The notes beneath the pieces are model-generated. The model did no database searches, was not told where the DNA came from, and was given only the letters and a program-made list of their open reading frames with translations. Source: Strigops habroptila (taxonomy: Eukaryota > Chordata > Aves > Psittaciformes > Psittacidae). Taken from it: a DNA stretch of 64,000 nt. Shown here piece after piece: positions 44,583 to 56,739 of this stretch. Each line of letters opens with the position of its first letter. Position 1 is the stretch's first letter. The DNA lies in the NCBI RefSeq assembly GCF_004027225.2, contig NC_044291.2, forward strand, positions 12,243,979 through 12,307,978. The letters are read 5' to 3'. The position numbers were made by a program, and so were the translations under genes.

Positions 44583-46745
44583 CTGCTGTCTCTGGGCTTG
44601 GGGCACTGTTGAAGGAAATACAGGCAGTGACAAGTTAGAACAGACTTCTCAGAGCAGAATCCGTCAATTTTCTACACACCCCCCACGTTCAAATGGATTT
44701 TCCTGTTTCTGGTGCTGGTGGCTGAGTGTGCTGGGAGAAGCACTGTGGCTCCCAAGGACTCAGCTCTACGCCACTGCAGGGGGTTCACGAAGCTGCTCTG
44801 TGAAAGCTCCAATAGCCACAAGGGATGTCAGATGTAACAGAGGTTCAGTGTCTGCACTCACAGCTATAAAGATTATGGCTGCAGAGCAGAGGCTCACCAT
44901 GACTTTATCAGGGTTTTCTCAGAAGTTTCTCATCTGACAAGTGCTATTTTTAGGTGTAGAAACCCTAATTTTTGTGATGAGCGTGCAGTCAATATTAGGA
45001 CAGGACAGACGAAAGGGCTCAGTAGCCCGTGGATTAGTGCATAGCCTGGAGAGCTGCAGAGTCCATGAGTCTTTTTCCCAGCTGCCCTGCATTGCCCCTG
45101 TGATGCCGCAAGTATTAATGCACACACAGATACCTCTGAAATAAAAAAACAGAGAAGAAACAAAGAATGAGATAAAGAACAACTGGACTCTGGTGGCAGC
45201 CAGCAAGCCTTGCTGTTTCAAAGGGCATAACTTCTCTCTCCCAGCCCAAGGTGCAGCTGTGATACACAGAGCAGGACACAGCCCTTGGCAGCAGAAGCAA
45301 AGGACTGAGCGCAGAGTGCTGATCCCCAAGGGAAGGCTCCGCACTTGCAAGGACCCTACGGGAGAGCTGTGCCTGTCTGGGGGCAGGTCGCAAGCCCAGC
45401 AGGACAGGCAGAGCAGACAGGCAGGGAACTGCAGAGGAGATGTTCTAGAGAGAGAGACAGGTCCTTGCCCAGCAGAGCATGGGCAGCAGCCACCTCCAGT
45501 GCCAGACACCAAGAGAGCTGCCTGAACGCACCCTCCCCAGGCCTGGGCTGCACTTTCCCTCCACTCCCCGCCCATGGCTCTGCTGCCTGGAGCTGTCCCT
45601 GCCGGGAGCTGCTGCTCTGTGCCCAGCTCTGCTCCCTGTCAGTGCTCCCGGAGCCCATCCCATGGGCTGTGTGCTCAGCTCTGCCCTGCACACCGCTGCC
45701 GGCAGCAGGTCTCTGCCCAGGAGCATCTCTGCCTGTGCAGGGGCTCAGGAGCAGCTCAGACAAGTCCTGACAAGACTCTTGGTGCCTTCTCCTTAGCAGA
45801 GAAGTAAATTCCCACCTCCCACTACCCAACCTGGCAACCAAGAGTGAAAAACGTCAAATCCCAGAATCCTTTCCTATATCAGGTAAACGCTGCCTCAGTG
45901 TCTTTCAGAAGGATCCTCTGCAAATGTGCTCAGAGGGACTGGAGATTGGAGCAGCGTCACCCACTTGGCACTTCCCTTCCCTGCCAGGGTTTGTTCCTTC
46001 CTCCACTAGCTTCTCCCAGCACCATGGGGAGCTCCCGGGCAGCCTGGGTGCTGACCTTGGCAGGCGGCAGAGTCCCTGCCCTGGCACACAGCCCCTGGGG
46101 TGCAGGGACCCTGCTCGCAAGGACAGCGCTGGGCACCCCTGGCTGCACACCCACAGTCACACCCTGCAGCCAGCCCCGCGACAAGGGTCCTGTCTTCTCC
46201 TGGCCCTCACATGGTGCAGAGGGAAGCCCTGCTCTGGAGCACATCCTTTTCCTTATCTACACAGAGAAACTAAGAGAGTTCTCCTGACAGATCCCATGGA
46301 CTGTCCGAGGCAGCAGCTTGAGGAGATCCCTCCAGGAACTGCAGCTGCATTGCCCTGCATCCAGAGCCTTACCACGCACAGGGCTGGGAAGGTTTCTTGT
46401 GCAGGGAGCTTTCAGCATCCTCCCCTGCCAAGTGCCTTTAAGCTCTCTGAGGCTCGCAGGTCTGTCCTCGGTGCCTGCAGGCAGTGCCCCGGCCCTGCTC
46501 CTGGGCAGAGCTGCCTCTCTGCAGCACTGCCCACTTGCCAGCATCTCTCTGTGTCCCAGGAGCCCAGCCCAGCTCAGCATCAGAGGCCCAGCCCAAGGTG
46601 GCACTGCCTCTGCTCCTCTGGGCTCCCTCCAGGGCTCCCTGGGGCTCCAGGGGAACAGCATGGGAAACAGCCTGCAGCAAGCACTGACGTTCCCTCCCTC
46701 AGCTGACAGACACACTTATTTCTGCAGTGTCATTTCTGTCCTGTG
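44583..46745 (-). repeat. OR upstream cassette, copy B
   Basis: Inverted counterpart of cassettes A and C, directly upstream of OR-B on the minus strand. A conserved non-coding frame of about 150 codons (45,841-45,356) is also open in A and C, but it lies in GC-rich sequence and has no domain. Confidence 0.78.
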
Positions 46746-48795
46746 AGACAGAGTTTGGTCTGAACATCAGTTTTTCTTGAACTGTAGAATCATTTAGTTT
46801 TGAAAAGACCCTTAAGATCGAGTCCTGCCATTAACCGAACACTGTCAAGTCCACCACTAAGCAATGTCGACAAGTGCCACATCTACATGTCTTTTAAATA
46901 CCTTCAGGGATTTGGACACAACCACATCTGTGGGCAGCCTGCTTCCTGTCCGATCATTAGACAGGACAGCCAGACCAGGACAGGCTGGGATCTCCTTTAC
47001 CCCTGCAGAAGGAAGGGATTCAGCCTGGTTCGTTGGGGCATCTCCTCCTGGGACTGTAGCCCTGGGGCTGGAAGAGGGCTCAGCTCCCTCCCAGGCTCAC
47101 CACAAACCCACAGGAGGTGGGATTCCTCCTGCCTCTGGTCAGGTCTTCATCAAAAGGCACCTACATGTGAGCTCCTTATCTCAGCTCTCATGGTCATTAA
47201 CAGTGATGGGGGCCAGGAGTGAGGTGTCCAGATGCAAATCTCTGGTGACGTTTGGCATTACAGGGCTGGTCAAAGTTACATGCGGGTAATGGAGACATGT
47301 CAAAGATATGTGCAGGCTGATACAGAGACAAGACAATATCTTTGGGAATATTCTTCTAGCATTCAGAGGCATCAGCCACCAGTTGCAATCAGAGATGCAA
47401 GGTCTGTCCTTTCTGCCACCCATTGGCTGCATGCACTGAGTGAACACAAACTACATCACCGCAGGGTCTTTACTCAGACCCTATGATTTAAGTAAGGAAC
47501 AGTCCAAGCATTTTGACTGTGTGCCTAGGTCCATCTGGCCTTCAGAGACAGCATTCTCCAAGCACAGCAATAGGTCATAGCAAAACTCAAACTCAAAAAG
47601 GGAATTCAAAAGCAGCAGGCTGAGCTGCTCCTACTTCAGGAACAGTGAAAGATGAAACAAGGTAACGCAGGACCACTACTAAGTAAAACAAGGGGACATG
47701 CAGGTAGATCTCAGATTGCCTATCTCCTCTTTGCCTCAGTTCCCACCAGCAAGGTCTACCAGGCCTTTGTGCTTTGAGGCAGGACTCTGGATGGCAAAGG
47801 GGAATAACCAGCGCTGGATGGGGATTAAGCCAGGGGTTACTTTGCAAACTACACCCTTAACAGTCCATGGGACCAAAGGGGCAGCATCCAAGTTGCAGAG
47901 AAAATGTTTTTCCCCAGGATGTGCTGGTCTGTTCTTGTCCCAGGAAGAAAGGCACTGGATTCTGGGAGGCACCATTTAAAGTGTTGTTCCTTAGATCTAG
48001 TTCTGTAAAGGCAGAAATGTGCAGATAATGTCATGTCCCTTTGATAGCTGGAACCCCAGGAGGTCTAGCATGGAGACAAGAAGGATGAGGAGGGGGGATG
48101 TCCCCTGCATGAAGGGGAAGCTTGGATTTATGGAGGTCCTCTGTGTGACAGGCAACAGGTTGGGTTGGCTTTTGTGACTGAGGATCAGAGGAGTCGGTAA
48201 GAGGGACATTGTGCTCACAGTTACAAACTACTTGACCAGGGAGGGGAAACAGAAAAGGTCTTTTGTCAGCACCTGAGGAAGTCTCCAGGTTAATGAGCAG
48301 GCTCCTATGGAACTGGAATTGCCCCAGCATTCACTGGCCAGGGAAAGCAACAGGGTGCAAGAGTCTGGAGGGACTTGGGACAACCTGAAGGATGCAGGCA
48401 AGGAACTGGGACATCTGAGGTGATTGAGGACTGTGAGCAGGGCAATGAAAGAAGCCAGATGGGCTGTGGGGAATGCGCAGGCATTGCCAAGTGCCCAGAA
48501 ACCCACAGCTCTGTGTGCAAAGCAACACAATCTACCACCAAGTTGCACCCACACACTCCCACTTGACCTCAGGCAGAGCCCTGAGCGCTGCAGGAGGGAA
48601 AGGATCTCCTTTACCAGGTCCTGGGGGTCCGGGCTTGGCTGCTCTGAAGATAAACAAACACAAGGGCCTGCATGGACAGTGGGGCCTTCAGCGCCCTCAG
48701 AAACTTGGGGTTTTCTTGTGCCTCCTGTTTCTTGAGAGGCTTCTTTGTTCTCTCGGTACCTGCAGTTCAGGAACTTGGCACCACAGGGCTCATTC
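46746..48795 (-). repeat. OR-B distal upstream flank (arm B of the inverted repeat)
   Basis: Read on the minus strand, this aligns with the C arm as 55,200-56,061 joined to 59,690-60,436, the provirus in C being the only large difference. Parts also match 28,690-29,280 and 35,700-36,180. Confidence 0.78.
47523..47528. other. empty target site matching the 56 kb provirus insertion
   Basis: Read on the minus strand, this arm has 'GATGGACCTAGGCACACAG' uninterrupted. The C arm has 'GATGGACCCAGGC', the provirus, then 'CAGGCACACAG'. This is the pre-insertion form of the site, preserved in the paralogue. Confidence 0.85.
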
Positions 48796-48799
48796 ACAT

Positions 48800-49085
48800 G
48801 CAAAATGCTCATCCAGCTCCAACCCCTGCCACGGGCAGGGACACCTTCCACTAGAGCAGGTTGCTCCAAGCCCCTGTGTCCAACCTGGCCTTGAACACTG
48901 CCAGGGATGGGGCAGCCACAGCTTCTCTGGGCTCTCTGTGCCAGTGTCCCACCATCCTCACAGGGAAGAACTTCTGCCTAAGAGCTCATCTCAGTCTCCC
49001 CTCTGGCAGGTTAAAGCCATTCCCCCTTGTCCTATCACTGCACACCCTTTAAAAGAACCCCTCTCCAGCTTTCCTATAGGCATCC
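48800..49085 (-). repeat. CR1 LINE 3' fragment
   Basis: Minus-strand CR1 from the ORF2 C-terminal region to part of the tail at about 48,800. It marks the outer end of arm B. Confidence 0.9.
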
Positions 49086-49089
49086 CATT

Positions 49090-49880
49090 AGGCGCTCGAA
49101 GGGAAACTCATTGTCTAAATCATCATCTGAATTTTCATTTACATCAGCTTCAAATCATTGGGAAACCACTGTTGAAATAAAATTCAATTATTGCTTAATC
49201 AGCATTGGAATCCCGTTTGAGTTTAATTCAGTCACTCATTAATTACCATTGGTCATTAATAAAGCTCTTTTGGTTATCCCCACAAGGATGACTTCTCTGA
49301 ACCATTTCCCTGTGAGGCACAACGAGTCACAGCTCCAAGTCCATTTCCCTTCAGGCGTGCAGCAGCAGATCCAGCAAGTGCCCCTGTTGCCCACTGAGGG
49401 CCATGGCAGTTGGAGGAAGCACAGCACATCCAGGCTGGGTCCAAAGAGAGCTGAAGAGAAGGTTCCCGAGAGCAGGAGAGCTCCTGGCAAAGGGACTATC
49501 CCAGCTGCAGGTCCAGCTTGCACTGGACGCCCTGCCCCTCACACCCTCGGCGGTGGGTCACAGCAGGGCCCTTTGTGACCTGGTATGTGACACTCTCCGG
49601 CGTGGTCCCGTCCCTTGCGCTGCCCTTCCCCCTCCCTGCCCACATCCCTCCATCGCGCAGGGGGGCAGAGAGACCCCCCAGCCGCCCCAGGGTGGCCTGG
49701 CAGGAGCTGGGGGCTCCCCAGGAGAGCAGCTCTGTGCTGCAGCCAGCCGAGGGCTGCCTGGGCCAGCCACTGCAGAGCAGGGAGTGAGGGCTCCCCCAGG
49801 CCTGGGCAGGCTCGGGGCCAGGGACTGCCACCAGCTGGATGCTGCCACTGCTGGATCCTGCTTCCTCCTTCTGCTGCCAG
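49090..49880. other. spacer of the inverted repeat, no gene
   Basis: AT-rich sequence to about 49,260, then GC-rich sequence leading into the minisatellite. The 425-codon frame that starts at 49,403 is not supported as a gene. Confidence 0.45.
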
Positions 49881-49889
49881 CAGGGGCCT

Positions 49890-50880
49890 GTGCTCTGCCC
49901 CTGCAGGGCTGCTGCAGGGTTACCAGAATCTGCCAGCGCCATTGCCCCCTGCCGCAATCCCTGGCAGGCTTCTGCAGGCGTTGCCACAGCCCTCTCAGGA
50001 TTTGCCGCCTTCTGGAATGCCCCATCTGGTCCCACTGGCTTTACCAGTCCCCCGGGCCCCTGGAACACCTTCAGAAGCCCGCCAGGCATTGCGGAAGGTG
50101 GCAGGGCCTGGCGGGATCTGGCACAACCTGTGCAGGCTCGCTGGTGTTCCACAAGACAGCATGGACCCTGGTGTGCCCGCGGAACCTGGATGTGCATTCT
50201 AGACAGAGGCAGGAGCCCTGGCGGCCTCCAGCAATGCCCCTGGCAGCACATCGGGGCTCCTGGAAGGCGGCAAAGGGCCTGGTGGGCTCTGGCAATGCTC
50301 ATGGAAACGCTTCCACCAGCACTCTTGGAAGGACACCCAACCTTCTGGAAGGTGGCAAAGGCCCTGGCGGGCTCTGGCAATGCCCATGGAAGCACTTCCA
50401 CCAGCACTCTTGGAAGGACACCCAACATTCCAGAATGTGCCAAGGCCCTGGCAGTCTGCAGCAACCCAGCAGAAGCCCCTCAAGCATTCCGGATGCAGGC
50501 AGGGGCCTTAGCAGGCTCTGGCAAGGCTGCAGAATTCCACCAGGCATTCCAGAATGCGGCAGGTGCTCTAGTACTGTGCTAAAGCACAGGAGCCCGTCCC
50601 GCATTCTGGAAGGTGGCAAAAGCCCTGGTGGAGCTCAGAAGCCCTGCAGGTATTGCAGGGGGCGGCAGGGCCCATGGTGACCAGGAAGACCCCTGGGCAC
50701 TCTGGAAGCCGCAGGTGAACGCAGCAAAGGTCCTGGTGGGCTCTGGCAATTCCAGTGGAAACCCACCGGACGTTCCAAAATGCTGAGCTGCCCTTGGAGC
50801 TTCTGCCGACACCCGTGGGAGCCGCCCAACATTCCTGACTGATGGTGGCACTGTTGGCTCTGCGGGTACTGGGGCAGCAG
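49890..50880. repeat. degenerate GC-rich minisatellite, family M (second locus)
   Basis: About a dozen imperfect units of roughly 60-80 bases, each built from 'GGCAAAGGCCCTGGCGGGCT', 'CTGGCAATGCC' and 'ATTCTGGAAGGTGG' or 'ATTCCAGAATG'. Two neighbouring units (50,275-50,350 and 50,358-50,430) are nearly identical. Frames of 425, 322 and 247 codons overlap on both strands, which is a repeat artefact. Confidence 0.8.
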
Positions 50881-50884
50881 AAGG

Positions 50885-52035
50885 GCCCTGGCTTATGCTG
50901 CTCCTTGTGGTGTCCTGGTGGCTGCGGAGGTGACAGCCCAGGAGCAGGCACCTGCATCTCCTGGTGCTTGGCATGTCCCTGCTGGCTCCTCAACTCTTGG
51001 AGCTGTTTCTGCTGACACAAGTGCTTCACCCTCCTGTTTGTCCACCCACCCAGACTGCAATGGCTTCCCTTGGGTAGAGCAGCATTGAGGGAGACCGTGC
51101 CAAGAGCTGTGCTGAAGCTGAGGGAAACCACATCCACTCTTTGCCTCCTCACACACAACTGCAGGCTCTCAGCTTGGCCAGGCAGGAGTTACCCTTCGTA
51201 TGGCTTTTAGGTGCCCAGAAATGTCACCCCAGAGGACTCTGATGCTGGCACACGCCTCACCAAAGGCAGCTTGTACAGCCTGTGCTCCCCTGGGGTGCAC
51301 TTGGGGCCTTTTCCAAAGGTAAGTGCAACACGTCCTTGTGCTCTCTCCCAAGAGACCTCTGCCAATCCAATGACCTTTCACAAAGGGGATCCCAAAGGAA
51401 TGCTGATCTTCCCCTGTAACTGCACTGCCACTGTCCTGCCTGTTACACCACGTGCTTCATTCCTCTTATCTGTCATAGATTTTCCCCTGTCCAGGACACA
51501 GTGACCAGCTCTGAAGCCCTCTTTTCAGCAGGCTGTCCAGAAAAAGACACTTCCCATTATTCTCCAGTTGCCTCCTCCCGTCACTCTTAGTTCATTCAGA
51601 GTCCTCTCCCCTAAGATGCTGCTTTGAGCTTCAGGCAGTAAAGGCTTACAAATCATTCTACGGTCTAATTGTCTCCTTGGACAACTCTTCAATCATGTTC
51701 ACAGATAGCTCTTTGTATCTACCTGTGTCTCTAAAACATTTCTCATGAGATTATCCCTGTGTAGGAACGTGACCCCGTGAGGCGCTGCTTGCACCAGGCA
51801 CGTGGTGCCCGAGTGTATTTTACTGTGTAGGACACTTTGTCCTGCTTTCCTTTGCTTTGCTTTGCTTGCCCAGAGGAACAATCCTGCTGTGCCCGTGGGC
51901 AGGCAGGTCTCTAAGGCAGCCAGGCTGGGAGTTGGTGCACAGGAGCTGCACCATCCAGCCGCCAGCTTCAGTGGAGAAGTGGGATGTGAGGAGAAGTGAC
52001 GCAAGTCCCAGGTGGACGATGAGAGCAATGTTGGG
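50885..52035. other. spacer, no recognisable gene
   Basis: No repeat or coding signal that I can name, apart from short GC-rich frames without motifs. Confidence 0.4.
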
Positions 52036-52039
52036 TGGG

Positions 52040-54890
52040 GAGGTGAGGAGCGAGGTGCTCAGTGCAGCGCTGGACCTTAAGGGCTGCTTTTCCTGCCTGT
52101 CCAGGCCTCTGGAAGAGACACTCGGGATCAATGGCAATGGAATAGAAATTTCTAAACTGAAAAGTAATAAAATAAACACTTTCAAATAACTTTCTTCAGA
52201 AGCTCTTTGTAATCCTCCTGCACTCGGAAACCTCCCCAATTCCCTGGAAGACAATCTGGAAGACTTGAGAAAAACAACAGGGTTTTTGTCAGGGTTTTAA
52301 TAAGCCCCATGGTGTATTTGGGCTGAGTCTATGAACCTCAGGTACTGAGAGGAGACTGAAGAAACCTCTCAAGAAGTCCAAGTCAGAAACAAAGCCCCAA
52401 GTCCCTTCAGCACTAATGGGCCCCACTGAGGGCTGTTACTGACAAAGCCTCCCCAGGGACTCGTTAAAGCAAGTAACTGGAGGCTGTGATTAGAGGAAGA
52501 CAAAGGCAAAATGCAGGTGCCTGATGGTGAGAACACCCTTGGTTTGTTGGATGAAGCAGAAAGGCCAAGCCCTGAGCACAGCCCTTGGAGAAGTAGAGCC
52601 TGAAATCCTGAGAATGAAAGTTCTTCTCATAGGCCTTGCTGAAAGAGGCAACTGCCATAGCCCAGGGGACAGAGACCTTTTGTTCTTCTGGGCCTTTCAG
52701 CCTTGCCAGAATCCTCAGGCATCTCTGCTGCAGGCTGTCCTGCACTGGCCCATGCCTGCACCTCTTTCCCTTCAGGCTGTTGACACCCATCTTGCTTTCC
52801 CACCTAGCTCTCACCTGGCATTTCTGTACCTTCAGTCACATCTCTCCACCCATCGCTGTCTGTTCCTTGAAACACAAAGCCATGGGCTGATCTGGACTCC
52901 CTCTGGGTGACCTCTTGCACCACAAATCCACCTTTTGAGAGCCATTTCTCTTTCCTTACATCCAGTCTGAACCTTCCAAGCTGCACACTGTATTGGTTTC
53001 CTTGTCTTCCCACTACCAAGAAAACCTCCATCATCTCTGAAACCCCTCTTCAAGTAGTTGTAGGCTGCTCCTATAGTGTCAGTTCAGCAGGTGGAATGAA
53101 TATCCCTCAACAAAGCCATCTAAAGGAGGTTTGTAGAGCAATGGGTGATGCCATCAGTATAGAGAACTAAGCACCAAGGAGGAGCAGTGGGAAAAGGGAA
53201 TGGTCTGGATTGAGAGCTTCTTGGCAAGAGCCAGAAGGAAAGGTGTGTCCTTGGGTGCAAGATACCCCATGCTCTGGGGACAGGGGTGTTTTGGACAGCT
53301 TCCTTAGCAACACCTGCATCCCTGGAGGGCGATTCCCTGGACCTGCACCAGGCAGCAGCCACGTTTCTCAGTAGCACTTTCCATTTCCTCCTCTGGTAAC
53401 ACCCTCCACTCCACATTCATGGACCCCAAACTACCATTGAGGAAACACATTTTGGTGAAGGGAAGAGCTCCCTGAAGCACATCTGCAGTCGGTGAGTTCC
53501 AAGCTGTTGTGCAAGGCTGGGGCTGGAGCTCGTTTCTTACCCCCATCTGTAGTGCAGAAGGTTGGGGAGCACCATGACCAAGCAGGAAGTGAGAGATTGG
53601 GTCCCAGCACAAGATCTGCCTGATGGAGATGGAGCTCACAGCTGCAGTGTCTCAGAGTCATTGCCCCACACAAGGTGTGTGTGATAAATGGCCATGTTAC
53701 TGAGCTGAATCATTCAGCTCAAGACTTTAGTGGGAAAGCTTGGATTTGAGAAATCCTGATGCAAGTCCCAGGTGGGCACTGAGAGAAACGATGGATGGTG
53801 GGGAAGAGGAACCGATGATGACGATGGGACAGAGGACAAAGACGGCGTGTACAGTGTCTGGCAGATGCACTCTGACACCTCCTACATATCCAGACTTCAT
53901 CAGGAGATGCTCTGGATCAGTATGAATTAGAGAGGGCTGATACCACTTGATCTAAAAGTGGAAAGACAAAGAAGGCTGGAAAAAGAATAAATCCTCATTC
54001 ATAGTTCTTTCTTCTGTCAATCTTCTCTGCTTGGCCACACTCTTGACATTTCTCCAATTAGCCACACAACACTTGCAGAATGAAGGAAAATGATGCACAG
54101 AGATGTGGCTTCTTGGGGCGTTTTGCATGTGAATGAGCCCTGTGGTGCCAAGTTCCTGACCTGCACGTACTGAGAGAACAAACAAGCCTCTCAAGAAGCA
54201 GAAGGCACAAGAAAACCCCAAGTTTCTGAGGGTGTTGGAGGCTCCACTGGGGCCAGCACTGACAAAGCCATGAAGGGAATGACCAGTCAATGTGTCGCTC
54301 CCTTAGGGCTGATTCAGCAAAACCTTGGAGACACTGGTTGCAGGTGACCAAAGTGACGTGCTGGTGACTCCGATGCCAGGTAGGCCCTTGTGTTTATCAT
54401 CAGAGTGGCCAAGCCCTGACCTCCAGGGCCTGGTAAAGGAGATCCTTTCCCTCCTGCAGCGCTCAGGGCTCTGCCTGGGGTCAGTGGGAGTGTGTGGGTG
54501 CAACTTGGTGGTAGATTGTGTTGCTTTGTACACAAAGCTGTAGCTTTCTGGGCATTTGGCAATGCCTGTGAATTCCCCACAACCCATCCGGCTTCTTTCA
54601 TAGCCCTGCTCACAGTCCTCAATCACCTCAGATGTCCCAGTTCCTTGCTTGCCTCCTCCACTTGGATCCATATCCCAGCGCTGCATTGCCCATCCTCCTT
54701 ATTGTGCTGCCCTAAAATCATAACTTGAGCTATTCCCCATCGGCAGGAGTGTCCCTTGCTCTTCCAGGTCCTTTCCTGGCCTGTAGCACCCTCTCTGCTG
54801 TGCACACCCCGCTCTCTGCCCGCACTCACAAGTGTCTCCCAGAACCTTTACACTTCCCCTGCAGCAGCGACACCTCACTCTAGGAGGTTC
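52040..54890 (-). repeat. duplicated OR flank block, inverted copy of block E
   Basis: Complement of 35,472-38,230 over almost its whole length. 52,040-52,130 also matches 25,490-25,590. 54,610-54,910 matches 27,950-28,260 in direct orientation. No gene is recognisable. Confidence 0.8.
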
Positions 54891-56056
54891 CTGCATTCTC
54901 CAGGCTCAGGGACCCTTATCGGACTTGCTCATGCTCCTTCACCATCAAGTTGCTTCCCATGGAACCACCTGGATCAGCCCCCAGAAAAGTCTGAGTCTTC
55001 TCCTCTGGAGTCCAGAGTCTGTTCTCTGCTGCTGGCCTTTCTCATGCCCTTTGGCATCTGAGTCCCCCCTATTGCAGGCTCATATCATCCAAGGCTGACA
55101 CTGATGGGTACATCCTGACCAGCTTTGCCTTGGTGGCCAGGATCAGGTCCAGGGGAGCATCACCCTCGTTGGCACACCCTGCATCTGTGTTAACAGGTCA
55201 TTCCAAGATCCTCCAGACTGTTGCATCCTGTTGCTTTGCCTGGCCAGGGAATGCCGGGGCAATTCCAGTTCCATAGGAACCTGCTCATTAACCTGGAGAC
55301 TTCCTCAGGTGCTGACAAAAGACCTTTTCTGTTTCCACCCCCTGACAAAGTAGTTTGTAACTGTGAGCACAATGTCCCTCTTACCGTCTCCTCTGATCCC
55401 CCGTGACAAAAGCCAACCCAACCTGTTGCCTGTCACATAGAAGACCTCCAGAAATCCAAGCTTCCCCTTCATGTAGGGGGCATTCCCCCTCCTCATCCCT
55501 CTTGCCTCCATGCTACAACTGCTGGGCTTCCAGCCATCAAAGGGACATGAGATTAACTGTAAAATTCTCCCCTTTCAGTGCTTGATCTAAGGAACAGCAT
55601 TTTAAATGATGCCTCCCAGAGTCCAGTGCCTTTCTTCCTGGGACAAGAACAGACCAGCACGTCCTGGGGAAAAACATTCTCTCAGCACCTTGGAATCTGT
55701 GCCTTTGGTCCCATGGACTGGTAAGGGTGTAGTTTGCAAAGTAACCCCTGGCTTGATCCCCATCCAGCGCTGGTTGTTCCCCTTTCCCATCCACAGTCCT
55801 GCCTCAAAGCACAAAGGCCTGGGAGACCTTGCTGGTGGGAACTGAGGCAAAGAGGAGATAGGCTATCTGAGATCTACCTGCATGTACTCATGCTTTACTT
55901 AGTAGTGGTCCTGTGCTACTTTGTTTCTTCTTTAACTGTTGCTGAAGTAGCAACAGCTCATCTTGGTGCCCTTGAATTCCTGTTTGAGTTTGACTGAGTT
56001 CTGCTATGACCCATCATTGTGCTTGGAGGATGCTGTCTCTGAAGGCCAGATGGACC
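54891..56056 (+). repeat. OR-C distal upstream flank (arm C, left part)
   Basis: From about 55,200 it aligns with arm B (48,360-47,530, minus strand), and from 55,450 with the OR-A flank. It is interrupted at 56,061 by the provirus. Confidence 0.78.
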
Positions 56057-56061
56057 CAGGC
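56057..56061. other. target-site duplication, left copy (CAGGC)
   Basis: CAGGC immediately precedes the 5' LTR and is repeated immediately after the 3' LTR at 59,690-59,694. A five-base duplication fits retroviral integration. Confidence 0.9.
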
Positions 56062-56625
56062 TGTCCCGGGTTCAGCTACAGCAGTCATTTTTCTCCTTCT
56101 TAGTAGCTAGTGCAGTGCTGTGTTTTTTAACTTTCAGCCTGGGAACAACGCTGATAACACTGATGTTTTTAGTTGTTGCTAAGTAATGTTTATTCCAACC
56201 AAGGACTTTCTCAGTCTCATGCTTTGCCAGGGAGGAGGGGAAGCCGGGAGGAAGCAGAGACAGGACACCTGACCCAAACTAGCCAAAGGGGTATTCCATA
56301 CCACAGCACGTCATGCCCAGTATATAAACCGGGGAGAGTTACCCGGAAGGCCCAGATCACTGCTCGGGTTGGGTTGGGTATCGGTCGGTGGGTGGTGAGC
56401 AATTGTATCCTCTCCCCTTGTTATTTCACTAATCATTATTATCATTGGTGGTAGCAGTAGTGGTTTTGTATTATACCTTAGTTGCGGGACTGCTCTTATC
56501 TCAACCCGTGGGAGTTACATTCTTCCGATTCTCCTCCCCATCCCTCCGGGAGCGGGGGGAGGAAGGGGGGGAGTGAGCGAGTGGCTGTGTGGTTCTGAGT
56601 TACCGGCTGGGCTCAAACCACAACA
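56062..56625 (+). repeat. 5' LTR
   Basis: Starts TGTCCCGGGTTCAG and ends ACCACAACA. A TATA box (TATATAAA, 56,321-56,328) is preceded by ACGTCA, a CRE-type half site. By eye it differs from the 3' LTR at about 16 positions, all transitions, with no length difference. Confidence 0.92.
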
Positions 56626-56633
56626 GTTCTTTT

Positions 56634-56651
56634 TGGCACCCAACGTGGGGC
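56634..56651 (+). other. primer-binding site, tRNA-Lys(1,2)-type
   Basis: TGGCACCCAACGTGGGGC, eight bases after the LTR, differs from the tRNA-Lys1,2 complement at one position as I recall it. That tRNA is used by spumaviruses and some beta- and lentiviruses, whereas ERVL elements are named for tRNA-Leu. Confidence 0.7.
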
Positions 56652-56739
56652 ACGAAAGGTTGAGATAACTGTTTGCTTCCAGTTACTATGACTCTGGCTA
56701 GCATGGCCCCTGCGCAAGGATGACACGCAAATTCGTGAA

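Noticed and set aside
45356-45841. About 150-codon frame shared by the three OR upstream cassettes
   Set aside because: Other frames on the same bases are open too, length varies between copies and no motif is seen.
49403-50680. 425-codon open frame on the plus strand
   Set aside because: It runs through a GC-rich minisatellite that is also open in two other frames (322 and 247 codons), has no domain and begins outside the array. It is a composition artefact.
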